A stretch of 64,000 nt of DNA, from the IMG/VR virus record IMGVR_UViG_3300044451_000175, positions 124,001 to 188,000 of that record; one strand, written 5' to 3'. Shown in pieces: positions 47,762 through 55,071 of the stretch (within the stretch, counting starts at the first letter, position 1; the number at the start of each line of letters is the position of its first letter). The notes beneath the pieces were generated by a model that searched no databases, was not told where the DNA came from, and saw only the letters and a program-made list of their open reading frames with translations. The stretch comes from a virus. Position numbers and translations under genes: made by a program.

Positions 47762-48735
47762 AATCAAAGGTCAAGGGGATGCTGTACGGGGTAGCTGTGG
47801 GTGACGCCCTCGGTCAGCCCCACGAAATGAAGCCGCCCCTCGGTCATCCCGTCACGGATTACCCGGACACGGGAGGTCGCACGACCGACGACTGGCAGTT
47901 GACGCGGGCGATGGCTCGCGGTCTGATCGTCGGTCGCGGGTTCGACATGCCGACCTTGATCAAAGAACACGTCGCGGCCTACAAGACGACGACACGCGGG
48001 TGGGGCGGCGCACACCGGAACGCCTGCGAAGGTCTGAGTAAGGGTGTGTCGCCGAAGGAAACCGGCAAACTCGCGCTCGATCCGGCGAAGCCGTATCGCG
48101 GACGCGGCAACGGTATGTGCATGAAGATCTCCCCGCTCGCGGCCTACCACTTCGTCAAGAAGCAGAGCCTCGAACAACGAATGCCGACAGTGGCCGAACT
48201 CACCATGATGACCCACGCCACCGGCATGGGCTTGGCGAGCGCAGCCGCGATGGAGGCCGCACTGTTCTACTGTCTCGGCGTGTCACCGCAGGACTTCGAC
48301 CGGAACGACTTCCTCGCTATGGCTTCGGCAAGTGCGGGGTACGCCGAGTCGTGGGTGGTCAACGAGGAGAACCCGCCCGCAGAGAAGTTGTCCGAACGCC
48401 TTAGTCAGTTGGCGAAGATCGACTGGAACAATTTCGGGCCGGAAGAAATCATCGCCGAGTACAAGGGCGGCGGGTACGTCTACGAGAGCCTGCCGTTCTC
48501 GCTGGCCTTCTTCTGTTTGGGGAAGCAAGACCTGAACTGCGTTTACGACTGCGTCGGCAGCGGCGGCGACACCGACACCAACGGCTCGATGGTGGCGGCT
48601 CTGGTCGGCGCACTTCAAGGCGAAGGAATTTTTCCCGAAAAGCTGCTTTACAAACTCAACGACTTTGTCGATATTGACCAAGTCACTGAGGCGTTCGCCG
48701 ACTGGTGCAAGATCCAGACGCCTCCAGTCAACTGA
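47749..48735 (+). CDS. ADP-ribosylglycohydrolase (DraG/ARH family)
   Basis: 328 residues from ATG 47749. GVAVGDALGQPHE, TTDDWQLTRAMARGL (metal-binding TDD) and GGDTDTNGSMVAAL (second metal motif GxDTDxxG) are the diagnostic ARH motifs; SPLAAYH and the central MTHATGMG segment fit as well. It removes ADP-ribose from proteins or nucleic acids. It overlaps the Nudix gene and lies 6 kb from the PARP, forming an eraser to the writer. Confidence 0.94.
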   Translation: MESLKSKVKGMLYGVAVGDALGQPHEMKPPLGHPVTDYPDTGGRTTDDWQLTRAMARGLIVGRGFDMPTLIKEHVAAYKTTTRGWGGAHRNACEGLSKGVSPKETGKLALDPAKPYRGRGNGMCMKISPLAAYHFVKKQSLEQRMPTVAELTMMTHATGMGLASAAAMEAALFYCLGVSPQDFDRNDFLAMASASAGYAESWVVNEENPPAEKLSERLSQLAKIDWNNFGPEEIIAEYKGGGYVYESLPFSLAFFCLGKQDLNCVYDCVGSGGDTDTNGSMVAALVGALQGEGIFPEKLLYKLNDFVDIDQVTEAFADWCKIQTPPVN

Positions 48736-48786
48736 CTGTTCGGTAATGAAATGCGGTTCAATCCGGCTCCACTACAAGGGAAAGTC

Positions 48787-49404
48787 ATGAACGAGAACAT
48801 CCGCCCCACCCAGAACGAGATCGACACCGTCGTCGCGGGCATCGCGTACAACCAGATGGGCTACAACAGCCAACTGGCCGACGCGCGACTGGTCGATCTG
48901 GCCCTCGCCAAGCCCACCGCTGAAACCGCCCTCGCCACCGAGACGAACGGCGCGGACGGCGACGAGTACGACCCGGCGACCGCCGCGAAGAAGGCCGCGA
49001 TCAACGCGGCAGACGCGGCGGCGGTCAAGCTGCACGCGGCAGCGGCCGAGACGATCAAGAAGCACCCGGAGCGGACGCTGCTCGCGAGCCGCCTCAACGT
49101 CAAGTTGCTCACCGGGAAGCCGGGCAACTTCTCCTTCACGAAGGAAGAAACGGACTTCATCGTCACCGGGCTTCGCGGCGTCGAACACTTCGACATCGAA
49201 GGCTCCCGCTACACCGAAGTGGTCATGAACGCGGTGGTCGGCACCCCCACCCACCTCGGTTCGGCCTACTCGCAACGTCAGTCGCAGGCCGAACGCGCCC
49301 GGCTCCAGACCGTCCGCGACGACTTCCTCGCCCTGTTCTCGAAGTTCATCCAGTACCAGCGGGCCTTCGCCGCGACCCCGGAAACCAACAACAACGACCA
49401 GTGA
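48787..49404 (+). CDS. hypothetical Ala-rich helical protein
   Basis: 205 residues from ATG 48787 with AAGGGAAA upstream. Strongly Ala-rich helices (AAINAADAAAVKLHAAAAET) follow TATETNGADGDEYDP. The C-terminal part (FIQYQRAFAATPETNNNDQ) is polar. A structural or scaffold-like role is possible, without family evidence. Confidence 0.65.
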   Translation: MNENIRPTQNEIDTVVAGIAYNQMGYNSQLADARLVDLALAKPTAETALATETNGADGDEYDPATAAKKAAINAADAAAVKLHAAAAETIKKHPERTLLASRLNVKLLTGKPGNFSFTKEETDFIVTGLRGVEHFDIEGSRYTEVVMNAVVGTPTHLGSAYSQRQSQAERARLQTVRDDFLALFSKFIQYQRAFAATPETNNNDQ

Positions 49405-49414
49405 GTTCCGCCGA

Positions 49415-49439
49415 GGGGCGACGGACAGTCCGTCGCCCC
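49415..49439 (+). terminator. hairpin after the Ala-rich gene
   Basis: A perfect 11-bp GC-rich stem with a CAG loop; no T tract. Confidence 0.6.
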
Positions 49440-49473
49440 CTCATCCCCCAACCCCTTGAACATTGAGACTGCC

Positions 49474-49749
49474 ATGAACGAGACGATCTACCTGAACGCG
49501 ACTGGTGCGCAGAAACTGTTCGGCCACACCAACGTGATCGGCCTCCCCTGCCGCGTCACCAACCCCGGCGACGGCAACGTGTACCACGAGGTCGTGGAAG
49601 CCTCGACCGGCGCGAAGATCGGCGGCTTCATCAGCGCGGACGACTTCTCGAAACAAGACCCCGGCGAAGGCGTGCGTAACTACGCCGTCTCGGAGTACCA
49701 CGCTCACACCAAGTGGCTGAACGAAAAGTACGGCCGGACGACCTACTGA
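49474..49749 (+). CDS. small hypothetical protein
   Basis: 91 residues from ATG 49474. MNETIYLNATGAQKLFGHTN and IGLPCRVTNPGDGNVYHEVV; mostly beta, with an aromatic C-terminal helix (SEYHAHTKWLNEKYGRTTY). Unrecognised. Confidence 0.6.
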   Translation: MNETIYLNATGAQKLFGHTNVIGLPCRVTNPGDGNVYHEVVEASTGAKIGGFISADDFSKQDPGEGVRNYAVSEYHAHTKWLNEKYGRTTY

Positions 49750-49779
49750 TCACACACCATCGCCCATTCGGAGAACAAG

Positions 49780-50055
49780 ATGTCTTTCTCGCTCACATGG
49801 GTAGAAGGGGTGGGGCTGGTAGTCCTCTTCCTCTTCGCCGTCCTGATGATCTGGAAACTCGGCTACCGCATCTGCATGCGGCACTACCTCGGCCTGTCGC
49901 TCGCCCTCGCCGGACTGGTGATCGTCCTCACGAAGCAGAAACTGCTCGGACTCAACGTCGAGGGCGAGGAACGCGAATCGGTCGGCTTCATGGTGTCACT
50001 GGCCGGGGTGCTGTTGCTCTCGGCCTACAAGAAAGAACCGCCCGCAAAGACCTGA
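49780..50055 (+). CDS. small membrane protein
   Basis: 91 residues with three predicted membrane helices (GVGLVVLFLFAVLMIWKLGY, YLGLSLALAGLVIVLTK, GFMVSLAGVLLLSAY). Loops are short, with a charged segment (NVEGEERES). Possibly a holin-like or envelope protein; holins have this size, but no lysis neighbours are visible. Confidence 0.65.
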   Translation: MSFSLTWVEGVGLVVLFLFAVLMIWKLGYRICMRHYLGLSLALAGLVIVLTKQKLLGLNVEGEERESVGFMVSLAGVLLLSAYKKEPPAKT

Positions 50056-50079
50056 ACACGAGGGAACCCTGCCAACCTA

Positions 50080-50113
50080 AAGCCGTCCGAGGATTCGGGC
50101 GGCTTGTTTTTTT
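50080..50113 (+). terminator. Rho-independent terminator
   Basis: An eleven-bp stem (one T-G) with a GGAT loop, then G and seven T. The next gene's GGAG follows at once. Confidence 0.85.
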
Positions 50114-50124
50114 GGAGATCGCCA

Positions 50125-50607
50125 ATGTCCTACAAGTTGCTCATCACGGTTCACGCCCGCCAGCGGTGGGTGGAACGCATCCTCTGTCCCGACCGCTACG
50201 TCCATTTGCGAACTTGCAAACGTCCCAAGCAGTGCGTCACCTGCATCGCGCAAATGGCCGAGATCAACGCCATGATTGATCGCTCCTGCCGCGAGATCGA
50301 CCGGAACATCATTCGGCGTTACTTCGCTGCTAAGGAAGCGGAGAGCTACGTTCTTGATCCCAATTTCCACGCTGCCATTCGTCAACGCTTCGGCGACGAA
50401 GAGTTCACGTTCTTGAAGGATCACAGCGCGGTCTTCGCGATCTCGCACCCGCCGAACGAGCCGATCCCGGTGCTGAAGACGGTCATGAGCCTCGACATGA
50501 TCGAAGGCATGGTGTTCCAAGTCTTCGGCAACGACCGGGAGGCGATCCAGACCGTCTTCGAGCGGTGGCGGCACGAGCGGCGTCAAGGGATTATCAGCAA
50601 GGTCTAA
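50125..50607 (+). CDS. hypothetical protein
   Basis: 160 residues from ATG 50125 with TTGGAG upstream. LLITVHARQRWVERI is a motif seen in small bacterial and phage proteins; two Cys pairs (CKRPKQCVTC) follow. The C-terminal half is helical. Possible zinc-binding protein of unknown role. Confidence 0.65.
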   Translation: MSYKLLITVHARQRWVERILCPDRYVHLRTCKRPKQCVTCIAQMAEINAMIDRSCREIDRNIIRRYFAAKEAESYVLDPNFHAAIRQRFGDEEFTFLKDHSAVFAISHPPNEPIPVLKTVMSLDMIEGMVFQVFGNDREAIQTVFERWRHERRQGIISKV

Positions 50608-50636
50608 TTTACAAACTTGATCTTGCCGTCTATAGT
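50608..50636 (+). promoter_or_regulatory. promoter, TTTACA-N17-TATAGT
   Basis: Consensus spacing, with the -10 inside TCTATAGTGAC (50629-50639). The -35 overlaps the previous stop. Confidence 0.8.
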
Positions 50637-50671
50637 GACATCGTGTTCAACTAGCCCTCTGGAGTTCGGTC

Positions 50672-51010
50672 ATGGCACGCAACGACGATGATTCACCGGG
50701 TGCGATTGGTGTGGGATGTGTCGCGATCATCCTGTTGATCCCGGTCGGCATCCTGATGACGGGGTTCGTCATCTCGCGACTGTGGGAGTGGTTCATGGTG
50801 CCGCTCGGAGTGTCCGCGATCACCCTGCCGCACGCCTACGGTCTGACGATTCTGGTCGGTCTGCTGAGTATGCGGGGCATGTCGTCCGACATGAAATCAC
50901 AAGAAGACACCAGCATGGCGAAGTCGGTCTTCCTGATGGTTTGGATGGCCGTGATCATGCCGCTACTCGCGTGGTTCGGCGGCTGGCTGTGCCACCTCTG
51001 GATGACGTGA
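50672..51010 (+). CDS. membrane protein
   Basis: 112 residues. Three membrane helices (IGVGCVAIILLIPVGILMTG, AYGLTILVGLLSM, VFLMVWMAVIMPLLAWFGGW) and an acidic N-terminus (MARNDDDSPG). A single-gene unit between two promoters. Unknown role; envelope action during infection is possible. Confidence 0.7.
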   Translation: MARNDDDSPGAIGVGCVAIILLIPVGILMTGFVISRLWEWFMVPLGVSAITLPHAYGLTILVGLLSMRGMSSDMKSQEDTSMAKSVFLMVWMAVIMPLLAWFGGWLCHLWMT

Positions 51011-51030
51011 TCCGAGGCGAAGTGAAAGAC

Positions 51031-51070
51031 GAAAACACCCGGTTTACAACCGGGTGTTTTCGTCTATAGT
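51031..51070 (+). promoter_or_regulatory. overlapping terminator and promoter
   Basis: The hairpin AAAACACCCGGT/ACCGGGTGTTTT (51032-51060) carries TTTACA (51043-51048) in its loop region. TATAGT (51065-51070) follows with a 16-base spacer in TCTATAGTGAC. One element ends the upstream unit and starts the next. Confidence 0.75.
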
Positions 51071-51147
51071 GACTTTGGCCCCTACGACCGGACGACGCGA
51101 TCCCCGCGTCGGGTCGAACAGTGCCTAACCAAGAAGGAATGGCTCCC

Positions 51148-52092
51148 ATGTCCACGACCACCGACCCCAAGACCCAAGTTCAGACTACGGCCGACGCGAT
51201 CCCGGCCATCAGCATCCCCGGCGCAGTCCTGCCCGGCACCACCCCGCCGGCCGCGAAGCCGAACCTCAAGGATCGGATGAAGGGTCTGAAGTCCGCGCCG
51301 AAGACGGACAAGCCCGCCGCCTCGAAGCGGCCGGAATACGACGCCCCGAAGGAAGCGGTCGAAGCCATCCGCCGGTTCATCCCGGCCGACACCATCCGTA
51401 AGATCGCCGAGAAGCGGGCCGAGAACGCCAACGCCGAGGCCAGCGAGATCCTGTTCAAAGCGTTCTGTGCCGCGCTGTGGAAGAACAAGGCGGTGCCGGC
51501 CAACCCGAAGGTCGTAGTCCGCGACGGGAACGACCAGCCGGAAATGTCGGCCATCTTCCAAGTCCAAGACCGTTTCAGCCCCAACGCGATGAAGCTGCCG
51601 GAAATCAAGCCGGAAATGGAAGAGGAAGACGCGGTCGCGGTCATCATCGCCACGCTGGTCGAAGCAGGACTGGAGAAGGCCGACGCCGAGAAGTTCGTCG
51701 CCGCTGAAGTGGAAACCACCAAGAAGCGGAACATCCGCTCGCTCAATGAACTCGCCCTCGGCCACTACGGGGCCGACAAGCAGTGGGTGGAGGCGTCCCC
51801 GGAGGAACAGTCCGTCGCCGCCAAGCTCATGGACTTCCTCGATACCCTGACGGACGCCGAGCAAGCCCTCATCCGGCGCGACGAGATGCGGATCTCCGTC
51901 AAAAAGGACACACTCGCTCGCGTCTGCCAGTACGCCCACTGCGCACCGCAGGTGGAAGCGATCCTGAAGGTGTTCCAGCCGGTGAACTTCATCAGCCACA
52001 GCGTCCTCGGCATCGCGGAAGACGAGGCGACCAAGATCAAGAAACTCCAAGACGCGGCCAACGAGATGATCGGGAGCGTCGAGGTCAAGTAG
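51148..52092 (+). CDS. hypothetical protein
   Basis: 314 residues from ATG 51148 with AAGGA upstream (GTG 51121 also in frame). A Pro/Ala/Lys-rich disordered N-terminus (residues 1-70) is followed by a largely helical body (EAVEAIRRFIPADTIRKIAE, AEASEILFKAFCAALWKNKA). Abundance is suggested by its strong promoter and highly biased codons. No family recognised; a structural or nucleic-acid-associated protein is possible. Confidence 0.7.
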   Translation: MSTTTDPKTQVQTTADAIPAISIPGAVLPGTTPPAAKPNLKDRMKGLKSAPKTDKPAASKRPEYDAPKEAVEAIRRFIPADTIRKIAEKRAENANAEASEILFKAFCAALWKNKAVPANPKVVVRDGNDQPEMSAIFQVQDRFSPNAMKLPEIKPEMEEEDAVAVIIATLVEAGLEKADAEKFVAAEVETTKKRNIRSLNELALGHYGADKQWVEASPEEQSVAAKLMDFLDTLTDAEQALIRRDEMRISVKKDTLARVCQYAHCAPQVEAILKVFQPVNFISHSVLGIAEDEATKIKKLQDAANEMIGSVEVK

Positions 52093-52102
52093 GAGTCCGA
52101 CG

Positions 52103-52312
52103 ATGGGCATGAGCGAAGACGACTACCTCTACGAGCGATTGGAGAGGGAGTGGGAGCAATCGGGGCGACCATGCCCCGATTGCTCCACGCAAATGGTTGA
52201 CGACCACGAAGAGAACAACAAGCTCACGCGACCGATCCCCGGAAACATCTACGGCACACGCGAACCCGTGTGCCGCCACTACAAATGCCCCAAGTGCGGG
52301 CGGAAAAAGTAG
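52103..52312 (+). CDS. small zinc-ribbon protein
   Basis: 69 residues. Two Cys pairs (CPDCSTQM and CPKCGRKK) plus CRHYK, an acidic N-terminal helix (SEDDYLYERLEREWEQSG). The TAG stop runs into repeat copy 4. Probably binds zinc; partner unknown. Confidence 0.7.
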   Translation: MGMSEDDYLYERLEREWEQSGRPCPDCSTQMVDDHEENNKLTRPIPGNIYGTREPVCRHYKCPKCGRKK

Positions 52313-52327
52313 CGCAGTTTCGGAGAC
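52312..52327 (+). repeat. GCGCAGTTTCGGAGAC element, copy 4
   Basis: One change from the consensus, starting in a TAG stop. It is followed by GGCACCTG (52331) and CAGGTGCC (52367), which can pair around the start region of the next gene. Confidence 0.65.
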
Positions 52328-52378
52328 AGTGGCACCTGCCGCTTTTACAAGTTGAAGTCCCAACCAACAGGTGCCGCC

Positions 52379-52636
52379 GTGGTCAACGACAACCTCAAGT
52401 TCTTCGTCAACACCGACAACAAAGCCAGTTTCCAGATCTGTCTGAGCGACGTTAACCGGCCGCGATCCAAGCCGGGCAAGGCGGTCGTTCTGGTGCGGTG
52501 TGATCGCCTTGACACTGAGGATAACGAACGCGGCCTCAAGTTGGCGCAGAAGATTGTCGATAATCTCAACACCTTGACTCAGGACGAGATCAAGGCTCTG
52601 GTGGCGGATGAGTCGATTCCGCCGCTTTTTAGTTGA
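52379..52636 (+). CDS. small hypothetical protein
   Basis: 85 residues from GTG 52379 (TTG 52352 also in frame). LKFFVNTDNKASFQICLSDV, VVLVRCDRLDTEDNERGLKL and a C-terminal helix (AQKIVDNLNTLTQDEIKALV). Its ribosome-site region (CAGGTGCC) can pair with the arm at 52331, which may control initiation. Confidence 0.65.
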   Translation: MVNDNLKFFVNTDNKASFQICLSDVNRPRSKPGKAVVLVRCDRLDTEDNERGLKLAQKIVDNLNTLTQDEIKALVADESIPPLFS

Positions 52637-52662
52637 ACCTTTAGCCCACGGAAGGGTCTAAA

Positions 52663-52803
52663 ATGAAGAAGTTGATTCTTTTCGCGATGGCCGTGCTATT
52701 CCTCTGTTCGGGTTGTACGGTCATGAACCAAGAGATCCACACGTCGTTCTCCGTCAACGTGAGTGAACCGTGTGGACACCGGCACCATCGGGGTCACAGG
52801 TGA
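52663..52803 (+). CDS. small putative lipoprotein
   Basis: 46 residues. The signal peptide MKKLILFAMAVLFLC ends in a lipobox LCSGC; the mature part is short with a His-rich end (CGHRHHRGHR) that may bind metal. GGAAGGG precedes the ATG. The stop overlaps the next GTG. Size and overlap recall lysis or exclusion lipoproteins, but there is no direct evidence. Confidence 0.7.
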   Translation: MKKLILFAMAVLFLCSGCTVMNQEIHTSFSVNVSEPCGHRHHRGHR

Positions 52804-53042
52804 AAGTCTGGCAAGCCGCAATTGCAGTCCTTCGCGAAACGAACAACCCTGCGGTAATGTTCGGCGACGAGGGACTGTGTCACCTGATCGCCGCGAAGCT
52901 CGGCTGGAAGCACGAAGCGTGGAAGACGAGCGAGCGGGTACTGGCGGCACTGGCGCGGACTCCGGGTGAACTGGTCAAGAAGAAAACAAGAACCGGCGGC
53001 GGAAGATTGGTTAACATCTTCCGACTGCCAGAGGACGTGTGA
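52800..53042 (+). CDS. small hypothetical protein, winged-helix-like
   Basis: 80 residues from GTG 52800, coupled (GTGA) to the lipoprotein gene. KVWQAAIAVLRETNNPAVMF, HLIAAKLGWKHEAWKTSERV and RTGGGRLVNIFRLPEDV give helix-helix-helix-wing order. DNA binding is plausible. ATG overlap with the next gene. Confidence 0.6.
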   Translation: MKVWQAAIAVLRETNNPAVMFGDEGLCHLIAAKLGWKHEAWKTSERVLAALARTPGELVKKKTRTGGGRLVNIFRLPEDV

Positions 53043-53170
53043 TGACACTCTTTGCTGAACAAGTATCCGGCCTCCAACTGTTTTTGGCGGTCGTTGTGGG
53101 TTCCTTCTGTGTCATGGGATTTTCCGCCCTGATCTTGGGGCTGGCGAAATGGATTCAAGGTAAGTCATGA
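53042..53170 (+). CDS. small single-pass membrane protein
   Basis: 42 residues with one hydrophobic helix (LQLFLAVVVGSFCVMGFSAL, then ILGLAKW). Overlaps both neighbours by 1-4 bases, so it is part of a coupled run ending with the RNA ligase. Role unknown. Confidence 0.6.
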   Translation: MTLFAEQVSGLQLFLAVVVGSFCVMGFSALILGLAKWIQGKS

Positions 53171-53889
53171 AAGAATATCCAAGCATCCTCGGTGTAAACG
53201 CACATGGTTGCCCCGGATTGGGACAATCTGCAATCGCTTTCAAGAAATATGACGGTTCCAACCTCCGCTTCGAGTGGAACCCGAAGAAGGGTTGGCACTT
53301 GTTTGGCACTCGGCGTCGTCTCTTCGACAAGGCCGACCCAGAGTACGGCGCGGCCATCGACATCTTCCTGAACAAGTACGGCAGCGGTCTTGAAGCCGTC
53401 ATCAAGAAGGACAAGCACCTGCGGCAAGCCCGCGAGATCATCGTCTACGGCGAGTTCTTCGGGCCGTGGAGCTTCGCCGGGCAGCACGATCCGCAACACC
53501 CCGCCATGCACCCGAAGTGGACGGCCGGGGACCACCTTCCTTACAACGGCGGGCCAAACGAACCGCTGGACGTAGTCATCTTCGATGTCAACGTCCACAA
53601 GAAGGGGCTGATGTCCCCGCGAGAATTCGTCAACACGTTCGGCCATCTGCCTATCGCCGAGATCGTGTATCAGGGGAACATGAATCAATCCTTCATCAAG
53701 GACGTGAGGGAAGGGACACGCACCTGTCTCGGATGGGACATGAACATCCCGATCTTCGAGGGCGTGGTTTGCAAGGGGCTGACCGGGAAAGCGCCGCATG
53801 GGATTTGGATGGCGAAAATCAAAACCAACCATTACCTTTCCGAACTCAAGCGGCGGTTCGAGAAGGATTGGGAACAGTTCGGGGAGTGA
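53167..53889 (+). CDS. Rnl2-like RNA ligase
   Basis: 240 residues, lacking the C-terminal domain of T4 Rnl2 (334). Motif I FKKYDGSNLRFEW has the nucleophilic Lys, IIVYGEFFGPW is motif III-like, VVIFDVNVHKKG and FEGVVCKG (IV) follow, and WMAKIKTNHY is motif V. It seals nicks in RNA or RNA:DNA. It is the second RNA ligase in the window, giving complementary specificities with the Rnl1-like gene. Confidence 0.9.
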   Translation: MKEYPSILGVNAHGCPGLGQSAIAFKKYDGSNLRFEWNPKKGWHLFGTRRRLFDKADPEYGAAIDIFLNKYGSGLEAVIKKDKHLRQAREIIVYGEFFGPWSFAGQHDPQHPAMHPKWTAGDHLPYNGGPNEPLDVVIFDVNVHKKGLMSPREFVNTFGHLPIAEIVYQGNMNQSFIKDVREGTRTCLGWDMNIPIFEGVVCKGLTGKAPHGIWMAKIKTNHYLSELKRRFEKDWEQFGE

Positions 53890-53891
53890 CC

Positions 53892-54386
53892 GTGGAACAC
53901 ATCAACGTGGTACTCGACGGCGACCAGAAGGCGGCTCTCGTCGCCAAGTACGCGGTGGAACTCGGTGTCGTCTTCATGTTCTCGAAGAACGGAGGGATGC
54001 CGCAGTTCCAATTGCTCAAGTCGGATTACCCGCAGTTCCAGAAAGCTCTGAACCGCGCCGAGCGTGAACTGCACCCGACCCCGTGCCGCTTCAAGAAGGG
54101 GGACAAGGTCGTCGTTCGTGGGTTCGACATGGCTCTCGTATTCGACCACTACTCCGCAGACGGCAAGTTGGCGAGGGTCTTCATCGAGGGCGAAAGTTGG
54201 GACACGAAACACTCGATCCTGTTCGCGCGGCCGTTGGTTCTGGCTCCCAACGACACGCAAACGATGAATGAAGAAGGGTGGGTTCCCGATTTGACGGCCT
54301 ACCAACCACTCACCGAAGAGTTCAAGAAAGCGGCCGACATCGAGGCGAACACGCCGATCACTGCCGGCCGTGAATTGATTGGCTGA
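53892..54386 (+). CDS. hypothetical protein
   Basis: 164 residues from GTG 53892 with GGGGAG upstream. A central beta segment (FKKGDKVVVRGFDMALVFDH) resembles small SH3-like or KOW-like domains that bind nucleic acids. N-terminal strands and helix (HINVVLDGDQKAALVAKYAV). Function unknown. Confidence 0.65.
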   Translation: MEHINVVLDGDQKAALVAKYAVELGVVFMFSKNGGMPQFQLLKSDYPQFQKALNRAERELHPTPCRFKKGDKVVVRGFDMALVFDHYSADGKLARVFIEGESWDTKHSILFARPLVLAPNDTQTMNEEGWVPDLTAYQPLTEEFKKAADIEANTPITAGRELIG

Positions 54387-54418
54387 ATTCGGACGGGAAC
54401 CACAAAGGTGCGTTAGTC

Positions 54419-54688
54419 ATGATGGACGGTCCTCGCTATGTCGTCGGCCTTCGCGATCCGAAACAGAGCAATCTGTACAAGGACATGATCGAGGGCGAGA
54501 AAGAGGGCGAGGCCAAGCAACAGGCCGAGGAACTGGCGGCGAAGGAAGGCCGCGCCACGATAGTCTGGGATCGCAAGAACCACGAAGTGATTCACAGGGT
54601 CGCGGGCAAGGACGATCCTGTTGAGAAACAAGAAACCAAGCCCGAACCGAAAAAACGGGGAAGGCGTAAACAAGAGGACGCTTCCTGA
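54419..54688 (+). CDS. small charged hypothetical protein
   Basis: 89 residues; an acidic/basic helical middle (DMIEGEKEGEAKQQAEELAA) and a very basic end (KPEPKKRGRRKQEDAS). Last gene before the structured RNA. Unrecognised. Confidence 0.65.
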   Translation: MMDGPRYVVGLRDPKQSNLYKDMIEGEKEGEAKQQAEELAAKEGRATIVWDRKNHEVIHRVAGKDDPVEKQETKPEPKKRGRRKQEDAS

Positions 54689-54691
54689 CCC

Positions 54692-55037
54692 TATAATACC
54701 TTGCCTCTGAAACTTATGAGGAACATTCGGGAGCCGAAGGAGAGACAGTTGCTGGTGACCGGACTGATCCGAGGGTAGATTTCCCCGGATCGGGTTGAAG
54801 GGCATATGGGTCTGGTGTGGATGGGCTGTTCCCCTACCGGCGGCTTGCCGCCAACGCACATGACCCAGAGCAGCAGCGCTACCCCGTCCAAGAGTCCCAG
54901 ATGTTTTGGGTTGAGGACGCGCCAACTTACCATGTTGTAAGTAGCGTTGTGGCTACCGCTAACGTGGCGGTAGGATCGAACCAACCCTTGCCGAATGGGG
55001 GTCAACACCAGCAGGAAACTGCTGGTGTTTCCTTTTT
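54692..55037 (+). ncRNA. candidate free-standing structured RNA
   Basis: This stretch has no convincing ORF. TATAAT at 54692-54697 gives a start near 54704. A long-range stem CATTCGG (54724)/CCGAATG (54991) closes a ~270-nt domain holding at least four local hairpins: 54766-54791, 54839-54852, 54926-54941 and 54953-54973. A terminator with a GAAA tetraloop (55004-55029) and T tract ends it at about 55037. It does not show the hallmark motifs I know for tmRNA, RNase P or group I introns. Class unknown. Confidence 0.6.
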
Positions 55038-55039
55038 GG

Positions 55040-55050
55040 TCTATACTGAC
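55040..55050 (+). promoter_or_regulatory. TCTATACTGAC promoter motif after a terminator
   Basis: The -10-like motif lies three bases after the T tract of the RNA's terminator and 22 bases before ATG 55072. The -35 would fall in the hairpin's 3' arm. Confidence 0.55.
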
Positions 55051-55071
55051 CCCAACACACAGGAGAACAAG

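Noticed and set aside
49713-50279. 188-codon plus-strand frame overlapping three small genes
   Set aside because: Proline/arginine/histidine-rich shadow that crosses the terminator at 50080 and conflicts with genes having ribosome sites.
54817-55071. In-frame upstream extension of the gene at 55072
   Set aside because: It crosses the structured RNA, its terminator and a promoter; AGGAG marks ATG 55072 as the start.
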